Of a stretch of DNA of 64,000 nucleotides, positions 12,054 through 21,400 are shown in pieces (the first letter of the stretch is position 1; every line of letters starts with the position of its first letter). Location of the stretch: contig NC_085878.1 in NCBI RefSeq assembly GCF_034702125.1, positions 17,535,057 to 17,599,056 of the forward strand, written 5' to 3'. Source of the DNA: Engraulis encrasicolus. Taxonomy: Eukaryota; Chordata; Actinopteri; Clupeiformes; Engraulidae. A model generated the notes under the pieces. That model had not been told where the DNA came from, did not search any database, and worked only from the letters and a program-made list of their open reading frames with translations. Both the position numbers and the translations under genes were made by a program.

Positions 12054-12476
12054 AGTAGTAGTGTCAACAATGATCGATTCGGCGATCCGAATCGATCCGG
12101 GGCATGGACGATCCAGATCCAGATCCGGCAAGTTCCAGAATCAATCCGGCAATTTTTTAAAGTTTCAATTACCTCCATGGATATTTCGGGAGCAAATGAA
12201 TGTTAAATTAAATAAAAACACTTCAAAACATTGCAAGACTGATACAGACTGATACAGAAAACAGCCAATTAATTGTTGCTCAGTATCTGACTACTTGTAT
12301 TTCCTCATCATGGCTGAACATTTGCTTTGCGTTCAGTAGAAATGTAATGCATTGCAATGCATTGTAGAATTGAATCGAATCGGATTGGATCTAATAGAAT
12401 CGAATCGAATCGGATCTACTACCTCCCGAATCGTGATCGAATCGGATCGTGAGGGCAGTGCCGATCCACACCACTA
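12054..12476. mobile_element. MITE rich in GAATCGA words, copy 1
   Basis: Ends TAGTAGTGTCAACAATGATC and ATCCACACCACTA. The interior has many CGAATCGAATCGG words and GCATTGCAATGCATT. A diverged copy in the opposite orientation lies at 61025-61403. Confidence 0.65.
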
Positions 12477-12479
12477 GTG

Positions 12480-13258
12480 TTTAGGGTACCTCAGAGTCAT
12501 GGAGGAGGATGGGAAGAGCACTGGAGCATCCAACATTGTTCCGCAATGTACATAATTTGGAGTCCATAAAGCTGCATGAGCATTCTTTTTCAAATGTCCC
12601 GTCAGAAAAACTGTATACGGGTTCAGTTTAAACATGTCATTGCTGACAACAAAACCCCCACCAAAATGAAGAAGGGAGGAATACTAGTAAACTGGATCCC
12701 TCAACTTCATCCATGAATCCAAAGCCCAATAACTGTCTCCTGTAATCTAGCATAGGGCCTACCCCCTTTTCAGAGCTGAAAATGCCAGATTTGGGCAGCA
12801 GAGAACATGAACAAGGCTCAAATAACCAGCCGCTTTTTGGAAGACACCCTGAGTATCAGATGGTTATGGTAATCAGATGGTCAGACTATGACATGTTCGT
12901 GTTAACATCCATAGAGCTCTACAGTAACTGGTATCAGGTATATCATATGAGCTGAGTCTTGCATCAACTGTCATTTGTAAGAGCTCAGTCACTAGGCCTG
13001 TATGACAATTGATAGTCAATGCTAAAAACTGACCGACGTGGTTTTCAGGTCCAATATCATTGATACCAACTATGAATTGGGAGGCCAATTAACCACTAAC
13101 ATGATGCCTATAGCTCCCACCATTGTCTAACTTTGTTTCATAATATTTTTAAGGGGGTGTGGGGGGCCTCCAGAAATGGCCCTAACATTTGTTATGACAT
13201 GTTGATGCCACATTTGTGGCATTTGTACAAGAGGATATTGCACAAAATGTCAGACTCC
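12480..13258. other. non-coding, nothing recognised
   Basis: No exon-like sequence or repeat boundary seen. Confidence 0.45.
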
Positions 13259-13549
13259 GTGCATCCCAATATGTGACCTTGCCTCCTCCACTTGTGCTTG
13301 TCTCCTCGTCCCGCCTCCTGGCCCCTCCTCCGTGGAGAAAACGATAAAGATTCCCAGCTGTCAGCCTAGCCACAACAACTTTTGAGGGACTGTTTTTCAT
13401 TCACCATAACAATTGCACACGAGAAAAAGACTCTACAATTGAGCTTTTGCAAGATATTGAAATATAATGCTGTTGTCAGTGATGTCATCATGACGAGAAG
13501 CGAGTGGAGGAGGCAAGTGGAGGAGGCAAGGTCCCATATTAAGATGCAC
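13259..13549. mobile_element. MITE with TIR GTGCATCCCAATATG, copy 1
   Basis: About 36 bp terminal inverted repeats (GTGCATCCCAATATGTGACC ... CCTCCACTTG, mirrored by CAAGTGGAGGAGGCAAGG ... GATGCAC). A close copy in the same orientation lies at 41111-41401 and a diverged, interrupted one at about 53488-53958. Confidence 0.75.
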
Positions 13550-15508
13550 TCACTGTCAGAAACTATTTGCCATCAATGCCCAGAGGCCATCTTGACTTTC
13601 ATGCTTCCTTCTGGGGTTGAGAAGCAATTATTCTTCCAACATACCATCAAGGTTTGGCTATCTTTGGTATTTCTTTGGTGGGGAAGAGGTGTATTTGCAA
13701 GATGGCCTTCCCCTGGCCGGCTCTAGACCCATACACCGCAAGTTAATCAAATGAGGCTCATGAAAAATATGCCCATCATCAGAGAAACATGGACTATTCA
13801 AAAACACCAATGTGCTTCTGCTTTTCACAAATTGGCAGAGAAGAAGATGCCACTACAGCTTAATGAGTAAAGACAAAGGTCGCCTGGCGCATCGTCTCAA
13901 ATGGTTAGTGTTTGAGTGAATTGATGGGGTTGTGAGACGTTGGCTCCTTGTAATTTTGCTGTGTCGTTGTTGAAGCCCTCAGGGGACTTCGGCGCTGAGA
14001 GGATTCCAGTCGGCAAAGGATTCACGTGCGTCTTGTCAAAATGGAACAGATGCGCGCGCTCTGAATTTGCATATCACTAGTGAGGCGGCAAGGAGGAATT
14101 ATTGTAGCCTACTGCTAACTGGTCCTGTGGTGATCCTATAATGATACTTTTGCTAATTAAACATACCTGTATTGTTTACAGCACCAGTATCAGTGAAAGT
14201 TTGCCTCACTCTAATTTCCTTCTCCACATCCTTCACCGCTCCCCCCACCTGCCCCATAGTGCACTGTACAGCAATGTGTCGTTTTTGTACAACTCCAAAC
14301 GATGGTAACGGTGTATATTTGTAGAGAATAGCCTAACTGAATCGGCGGCTGTGGGCTGAACCTGCACAAATAGGCTATTATGTAGCCTACGTTGAAAACC
14401 AAAATCGTAGACTGAGACAAAAAAAAAAACCAGATGAGCTATGATGTCCAGCTAATAGGCTATTTTAGGAAAATTGGTGCTTAAATTCTATGAAATAATT
14501 TCCCGAGAAAGAAAGTGGGTAGTCCACCTGCTTTCCGACTTGATGATTGTCATACAGCAATGGAATACACTCCATAGTCTACCCTTTTAAACCAAAGGAG
14601 CCACCCTGATAACGGCAAACTCCCCAAAGAGCAAATGTTTTCGCAAGCTTTTTATCTTTCACGAAGTGCTTTACTATTTTGAACAGGCCAGAGAAGAAAA
14701 TAGGCTACTTACCGCTTCGATGCGCTCAAAACTGGAGACCCCGTCTCTCCAGATCTCCGCGTCTTCTGGTCGAGATAGGACTTGTCGCTTTTCAGTGCCA
14801 TGCTGTCAATGCGCTTTGAATTTCTTGTTTAGGTGAGCTGACACTTGGCTTTGACACATTTGACCTCGTTGATTTTCTCATGCTATCTCTGATCCTTCCG
14901 AAGGTTAAGGGACAGAGTTATTTTCTTGTTTCGTCTTGTGCCTAATTTGTAGAGTGCAGAGGTGGAGTTAACCCCTGTGTGACGACGACGGTTCAAAAGT
15001 TCATAATTGTTTTGCTGCTAGTGGTGGAAAAAAAATATGATCACCTATACTCGTTTCGTAAACTATGGTTTTATAAACGCCACTGACAACTGTGGGTAGG
15101 CTATATCGGCTCAAACTTCAAAGCGCAAGACAACAGGCGCTACTTTCAATGCTCTGTCGCCGCTATGTGGATGCTGTTATTCACACACGGTCATCATGCC
15201 TTGTCCATCCACGTGCCTATACAGTAGGCTTAAGGTTGCTCAAATTCGCAATGCCTTTGCCTTCCACAAGGTAGTGCCAGAGACTCAAGTAGGCCATGTA
15301 GGCCTATGCAGTGACACTGTTATGATGAAGTGATCAGCATTGCAACATTGTGTCAAATAGAGTGTAATAATTGTAATAGGTTACATCAATTGATTTTAGA
15401 ATACAATATCATCCTAGTTGTCAGCCATCTGTGCGTGCGTGTGTGTGCGCGTGTGACTTTTCCTGAGGGCAGAGTCTTTGGCCCTCTTGAACAGATGCAT
15501 TTTTTCAG

Positions 15509-15511
<3 letters not shown>
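13550..15511. other. non-coding apart from the possible 5' exon near 14.7 kb
   Basis: No coding exon recognised. The stretch may contain the liprin-beta promoter if the 14.7 kb donor is real. Confidence 0.4.
14713..14850 (-). other. possible 5' non-coding exon of the liprin-beta gene
   Basis: A strong splice donor (AGCG/GTAAGT on the minus strand, boundary 14713/14712) follows a GC-richer stretch. The liprin start exon has a 3' splice site, so a non-coding upstream exon must exist, and this is the best candidate upstream. The transcription start cannot be read from sequence and the upper boundary is approximate. It could instead be a chance donor. Confidence 0.35.

Positions 15512-15599
<88 letters not shown>
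15512..15599. repeat. (GT)n microsatellite
   Basis: About 88 bases of GT repeats, preceded by a short GTGCGTGTGC-type imperfect run near 15430. Confidence 0.95.
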
Positions 15600-15600
<1 letters not shown>

Positions 15601-15617
15601 CTGCATTCAACTTAGAG

Positions 15618-15803
15618 CAGCGATTCTCAAACTGTGGGCTGCAAAGGTATTCCAAGTGGGCCCTGAAATCATTTTCTAATTATCTAAGTAATAGTTGTTG
15701 CTGTGTTGCTGCTGGACCTTTTATTGGGCCAGTGGTGGACTCAACAAAGCATTAAAGAAAATTTCAAGTGGGCCTCAAGTTGGAAAATGTTGGGAAGCCC
15801 TGA
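15618..15803. mobile_element. hAT-like MITE relic
   Basis: Starts CAGCGATTCTCAAACTGTGG, a typical hAT MITE end, and ends near GGGAAGCCCTGAC. It is short and diverged; the target duplication is not clear. Confidence 0.45.
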
Positions 15804-16414
15804 CTCTACTTGTACATTCAGTGTTCTCAGTTTCAAGCATTACAGTCAGTCAGCTTTAATTTCTTCGTAGATATACAAAGGAATCTACATTAAGCTTCTC
15901 ACTGCCAAAGGTGTACACAAGAAAGGATGAACTGTAGCCCTTTCATGCAGATTGGATCGCTGGTGATCCTATTCTGTATTTGCTGGAAAAGCTTAAATAT
16001 CTCATAACAACTATGCTATGACACTACCAAGAGTCTTCAGTAGATTAAGACATGGTCATTATCTATTATAACAGATTATCTGCACAAAAGGGTTAAGGTA
16101 AAAGATAGGACAACTTGTTTTGTGCACAGTCACTAATATATTAGCACTAGTAAAGAAGCAGGTTGTGGGAGCAAGAGGCAGTTTCTTGCGTGGGTTCACA
16201 AATAACAAATAACACAGATAAGTGATGTGTTGGTTGTGGCATCTTTGGAAGCTGATAACATTGATGTTCGTAGTCTTGCTAAAATTCAGTAGGAGGTTCT
16301 TGTCTCTGCATCACATGGTCAAAGGGTCTATACTTCCTTCGCTGAGTTTTATCTATGTTCATTTCATCACCCTTATCAGACCCACCGGAACTCATACACA
16401 AGCTGATCTAGTTG

Positions 16415-16735
16415 AGTGGTTCTTAACTTTTTTTTTAACGCACCCCCTTTCCTGTGTCCAAGACAAGCCGCACACCCCCTTCCTAAACGTCTACACGTGT
16501 ATACTGCACTCACTAAAAACTGATGATTAATCAATGATTCTTGCTTGAGACATTAATCAATACCTTAATCACATTACATGGGGACCAAAACATGTTTTAA
16601 TTTGGTTTTGATTTGGCCTAATTATAATGTTTGCAAGCAGAATTTGTATTACATCCTCAACAACAACAAAATTCAGTGTACCCCCTGAAATCTCTGGTGC
16701 AGGGGGTGCCCGCACCCCAGGTTAAGAACCACTGG
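16415..16735. mobile_element. hAT-type MITE with 8 bp target duplication
   Basis: Terminal inverted repeats AGTGGTTCTTAAC and GTTAAGAACCACTGG. The flanks TCTAGTTG (16407-16414) and TCTAGTTT (16736-16743) match at 7 of 8 bases, as expected for hAT insertion. Confidence 0.75.
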
Positions 16736-16887
16736 TCTAGTTTGCTCTCTAGCTCAATACCTAGTTTAATCAATGTATTTTATTTTATTGAACAATTGAT
16801 GACAATGCCAAATAACAATGTTCTTATCTAATGGGAAATAGCGCCGCCAGTTTAAAGATCCAAATATGTATAAGCCTATGCTCTAGA

Positions 16888-17230
16888 CCAGTGGTTCCCA
16901 ACCTTTTTCTTCAGGGATCCATGTTTTTACTATCGTAAGCTTTGGTGACCCAACCGCGAGTGCCTGCACAAGAGGAAGTCACAAGATGCCCTCTGTTTCC
17001 TGCAAAAACTCATTGTAGTTATTTTATTCCTCAATTCGTCTTTGGTCAAATATAGAATAAATGTTTAATGTAGCACTTACATTTTGTTGCTTCTATGCGT
17101 ATAATAGTTAAATGCTTTGTCATCTATTCAACATGGGCTATGTATATTTAAAATGACACCCCTTAAAATCAAGAGGGCTCCACGACCCTCTGTGGATCTT
17201 TGGTGACCCATAAGTTGAGTCCCGACCCAT
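16888..17230. mobile_element. hAT-like MITE relic
   Basis: Begins CCAGTGGTTCCCAACC and contains GTGACCC blocks typical of these elements. The right end is uncertain. It is followed at 17232-17291 by a small perfect hairpin. Confidence 0.45.
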
Positions 17231-17231
17231 A

Positions 17232-17291
17232 GCTCATGAGAGCAATGCTGGTCAATGCAAACCACATGCATTGACCAGCATTGCTCTCATG
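17232..17291. repeat. short perfect hairpin
   Basis: CATGAGAGCAATGCTGGTCA and four more bases are followed by a short loop and the exact inverse TGACCAGCATTGCTCTCATG. Confidence 0.8.
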
Positions 17292-17513
17292 ATATGATCA
17301 AATAACTAACAGAGTATTCTCTTGTCACTTTCTGATTGTGCTATTTTTCTCACTTAAAAAAAAAAGTTCATCCCGACCAGTAAATAGTTACAGTAGGCCA
17401 ACAGTTTTTCAAATTATTGCACAGGAACTCTTGTGGAGTTTCCCCCCCAATTGTTTGTTCCATGTAATAGTTCATGTTGTTTTTACTGGTAAATATTCAG
17501 TGATTCTCTACTG

Positions 17514-17880
17514 CAATGTTTCTCAAAGTGGGGCGTAAGCCCCCCTGGGGGGGCGCGAAGGCATCACAGGGGGCGTGTGACATCTGATTTTGGGACCCCC
17601 CACCCCAAGGAAAGGATTTCCTGTCTCGCCAATAAGCTTAAGCATTATATACATAATTATAAACATTATATTACTAATTGTCATAGGAAATGAACACACA
17701 TCTGCATTCCACTGCAGTCCCTCTTTGTTTTATATCACCAGTCACCTTTCCTTTGATTCTGAACAGCGCAGCGATCGTAAAATCAGTCTGCACGAGTACT
17801 GCTGTTGCTTGGGCGGGGGGGCTCGGAAGCATCCAGACCCTCCGAAGGGGGGAATGATGGGAAAAGTTTGAGAACCACTG
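17514..17880. mobile_element. hAT-type MITE with perfect 8 bp target duplication
   Basis: Ends CAATGTTTCTCAAAGTGG and AGTTTGAGAACCACTG. It is flanked on both sides by CTCTACTG (17506-17513 and 17881-17888), a precise 8 bp duplication. No transposase ORF. Confidence 0.8.
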
Positions 17881-18117
17881 CTCTACTGTAAGAGAAGGGG
17901 AAGACCTTCTTGGTGAATGTGTATTTAAACTGTATATGTGTATATTTTCTGTTAGGTCAAAACAATTACACATTCCCTTTTTCTAAATTCAGACACATTG
18001 TGATCATGGGGATATCTAGGTGGGAAATAGATTAATGTTCATGCATGGTGTCTGGCTGTTGATGTGCTGGAGTGACCATCACTAGGGTTGTGGGTGTGTT
18101 CTGACAATCACGCCAAC

Positions 18118-18205
18118 AAGCCTGCTCTTTGGTGTACTGGTCAGAGCCCCAGTTTACTACCCCAGAAAGTCCGGGTTCTAGTCCCGGCTGGGCTCTCCTT
18201 CGCTA
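18118..18205 (+). mobile_element. tRNA-like SINE head
   Basis: Contains A-box-like TTGGTGTACTGG and B-box GGGTTCTAGTCCC about 45 bases apart. It does not fold as a complete tRNA and continues into ordinary repeat-like sequence. Confidence 0.45.
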
Positions 18206-18620
18206 CAAATGGTGTCAGAAGTGGGATGGCTACCGCAAGGCCATCGGAAGCGCACCCATTGTGTGTGATCCATAATTCCATGTGAGGAACCCCCAGGATT
18301 GGTGACCCCAGTGATTGTTGAAGCAGATGATGGGGCACAGTGGATGGGAGAAGCATGATGGGCAGTTGCGTGAGGGACACCATGAGTGTGTGGAGTGCAT
18401 GGGTGTGCTTCCCCAAGAGGAACAAGTCTTGTGTATGCGAGTTACACATGTGCAGACTTAGATGATTTACAGCATAACATAGTGAGGCTGATATTCGCAT
18501 GCACATACTTTTATACATTTACATGCATTTATGGCAAAAGACAAAGACATGTGTGAACATTCTGTTCCCCTTAAACTGGCGGCAGAGATGGCATCTGACA
18601 GTACATCACATTTATGACAC

Positions 18621-19581
18621 AATTCGCCTTTGGCTAAGCCCCGCCCTCTTTAGTTACAGTTGCTAGGTCGGACAGATAAACTTTGAATGCTGAGACATCA
18701 ACGTGATTTATGCAGTGACTGCAAATCGCAGCAGTTATTCACTCCTAATAAATAAAAAACACATTCATAGTATTGTGAATATAAGTATTTATTTTCTGAA
18801 CGGTCATGCGATGCATCACAGCTGTTATGGGCTCTTCTATGGGTATCGATAGGCATTGTAACCAGCACCATGGTAAGCCGAGCTCGCATATCTTTTGACC
18901 CCTGACTCAAACTTGCTAGACGAAAATTAAATCACAGAACTTGATGGCTGTAGTCCTCTTCAAAGCTACCACAGCAATGTGTAATATTGACGTTTGGCGT
19001 TTATATCTTCAGTAGCTTAACAAAATCACGTCCATCAGCTGCTAGTCAAAACACTCCTGCCGCGACCGATAGTTAACTTTGCTAGCGGTGTTTTTTCATT
19101 AATTAGGTCAGAAATCCAAAATCCTACTCTGAAACAGGTTCGTGGTTTGCTTACAACCTTACTGAAAAGTGACACAAATGAGATGGTGGCATGATCGGAG
19201 CACACAAAGTATGCTTTTGATCCGTGTGTCGAGTGTGAGGCTGCCGAGACCCTTCAAGGCAGACTATCCAGCTCACAGACTTCTACTATAACAGCTGCTA
19301 GTAATAGTAGTCCGGTTTTAGGTAAAGAGGAAAACGATTACCTCCCATTACATCGCGGGGAAACGTGCGCCTTTGTCACAAATACGCCAGGCACAATTTC
19401 CAATCATATTTTATCATATTTTTACGACCGTATCTTGCTAACTACTTGAAAACATGCGATTTCAGCATTGAGTTCAATGGAGCGCTGTCAAAACTGTCCG
19501 AGGTTTGTCCGAGGTCGTCCTTTTGCTGCGCTGTGATTGGTCAAAAAGCACTTTAGGGCGGGCCTTAGCCAAAGGTGAATT
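18621..19581. mobile_element. 961 bp terminal-inverted-repeat element
   Basis: Left end AATTCGCCTTTGGCTAAGCC then CCGCCC; right end GGGCGGGCCTTAGCCAAAGG then TGAATT. No long ORF inside, so non-autonomous. Confidence 0.65.
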
Positions 19582-19862
19582 AAGCCCCCACACAGTATCT
19601 ATGATATGGTCATGAGTGTCGGGCTTCTTGCCTGAGGATTGTACTGCCAGTTGGGTAGGTGGAGTAATTGACCAGTGCCGTCCCCTATCTTCCTCCATGA
19701 TTGAGGTACCCTACACATAGTGGTCCGCTGCACTACTTCCTTCAGGGCACCTGTTGGGCTGCCCCCTGGTGAGAATATGCATGCAATTTTGTTGAGTGCA
19801 CTATGTGCTGTGGACTTTCTATGGTACTTCTACTTTCATCCCCGTTTTAAGTATTTGATTCT

Positions 19863-20093
19863 CTCTCAGAAATAAAGGTACAGAACTCGTCGCTGTGGCA
19901 GTACCTTCAAGGGGAGTATCATTGTTCTTGATTGGTACCCCAAAAAAGAGGTGCGTTCAGTTTCTTGCAATGTCGACCAATGTGTATCTGTCACCTCTTT
20001 TTTGAGGTACCACCCAAGTGACGCAATGGTACTCCCCTTGAAGATACTGCCACAGCGACAAGTTCTGTACCTTTATTTCTGAGAGTGTTCCCT
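19863..20093. mobile_element. fold-back element
   Basis: The arm CTCAGAAATAAAGGTACAGA ... CAAGGGGAGTA is inverted at TACTCCCCTTG ... TCTGTACCTTTATTTCTGAG. The centre contains a second inverted word, AAAAAAGAGGTG/CACCTCTTTTTT. Confidence 0.65.
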
Positions 20094-20097
20094 ATGC

Positions 20098-20235
20098 TGC
20101 ACAATGGAATGGGGAGAGAGAGAGAGACAGGGAAGGACTGGCAAATGACCCGGGCCCGAATCAATCGCGGGTTGCTGACATAGTAAGCTATTGCCCTACC
20201 ATTAGGGCACAATAGCGCCCAGTTACAGGTTTGAG
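20098..20235 (-). mobile_element. tRNA-derived SINE
   Basis: On the minus strand it begins GGCGCTATTGTGCCCTAATG (A-box region TAATGGTAGGG). It has a diverged B-box region near GATTGATTCGGGCCC and then the CCTTCCCTGTCTCTCTC body seen in the SINE at 45223-45467. Confidence 0.6.
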
Positions 20236-20703
20236 ATACCAGCTTTTTTTGCATTTATGTTTTATGTCAAGGTTCAAGTCAAAAAGAAGTAAAAACATTA
20301 GCTTTCATAAAACGTCAAATTACAGTATATTAGACTGAATCATCTAATTGTGACATTAAAACAAATTATTATATGGTGTGACGTCATCGGTCGAATGCTC
20401 CATTCATTTCAACGGGGCTCCCCAACGTTCGCACGTCTGTTATTTTTCGATAACGGACGGGTTGGTCTATAACAGACCGCTGTCAATGGCAACAAGACTT
20501 TTCACTGCTAAAGCGACTTTTCAACAAGACTCTAATCAGCTGCTGTGATAGACAACACCTGTTGTCCTGGCTACCTAGCTGTTGCCTAGCGGTGTTCCAC
20601 AACGGCACTGTTTTGTTTTGCGCAGCAACAATCTTAACATTAAATAGGCCTAAATAAATGTCCCCGCCATGTGTGAATCATTTAAGTATATCCATATAAT
20701 AAG

Positions 20704-20849
20704 CGGGTTAACTTTCGGCGAGTCGGTCGCTTTGTGGAATAGCAGCACTTCAGAGAGAACAAGACCCCTCCGCTCCGCGTCGGGGTCTAAAGATTCTCTC
20801 TGTCGTGCTGCTATTCCACGGTAGCGACCTTTTCGCCGAACGTTAACCC
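20704..20849. mobile_element. palindromic element
   Basis: The arm GGGTTAACTTTCGGCGAGTC ... GGAATAGCAGCAC is inverted at GTGCTGCTATTCC ... TTTCGCCGAACGTTAACCC, about 55 bp each, around a GC-rich loop. Confidence 0.7.
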
Positions 20850-20932
20850 TTACGTTAAGCAAACCATGCATGGTAAAGAGCCTCAATATATATGTGTGAG
20901 CCACAAAAGAGTAAGAGTTGTATGAACACGTA

Positions 20933-20938
20933 TTTATT
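20933..20938 (-). terminator. polyadenylation signal for cadherin paralogue A
   Basis: AATAAA on the minus strand, about 355 bases after the stop codon of paralogue A. It is the nearest canonical signal; the actual cleavage site is not visible. Confidence 0.4.
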
Positions 20939-21292
20939 AAGTTTTATAATAGCTGACAAAAAAATCACACATAGCCTACTCATGACAGGGGATGTAAAAA
21001 TACTATCTTAATAAATCATGATCTAAGTGCATCAGAAACAATAACTTCTTTAAAATAACCACCAGGAAGTTAAAAAAAAGACCATAGAAGGTTCACATGG
21101 CACAGTGACTATGATTACAGATTGACTATGATTGCCGATTCTTATGTAGACTGGGCTCAGGAAAGTGTTCACAATCATCCTTATTTCTTCAAACTAAATA
21201 CATGTCTATCTGGCTTTGGTTTTAGAGATAGCATCCATCCTCCATACATGTCAACCAGCTTCTTGAAGCGCGTGCTCCACTCATTTAGGCAG

Positions 21293-21400
21293 TCATAGTC
21301 CTGGTCGTCTCCAGAGCTGAAGGAGTTGAGAGAGCTGAGAGGCTGCTGGATGTAGATCATGCAGTGGGCTCACAGGGTTCCTGTTGGCCATTTTCATATT
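21293..21400 (-). CDS. cdh1-like: paralogue A last exon, frameshifted tail
   Basis: It splices directly after exon 14 in phase 0 and reads [20 protein letters not shown] ... LWRRPGL then stop at 21295-21293. In the alternative frame the old cdh1 tail is still legible ([24 protein letters not shown]), so the out-of-frame condition is secondary. Confidence 0.75.
   Translation of the reverse strand, partial: NMKMANRNPVSPLHDLHPAASQLSQLLQLWRRPGL

Noticed and set aside
18118..18205. A tRNA gene
   Set aside because: A and B boxes are present but the acceptor stem does not pair and the sequence runs into repeat DNA, so a SINE head is more likely.
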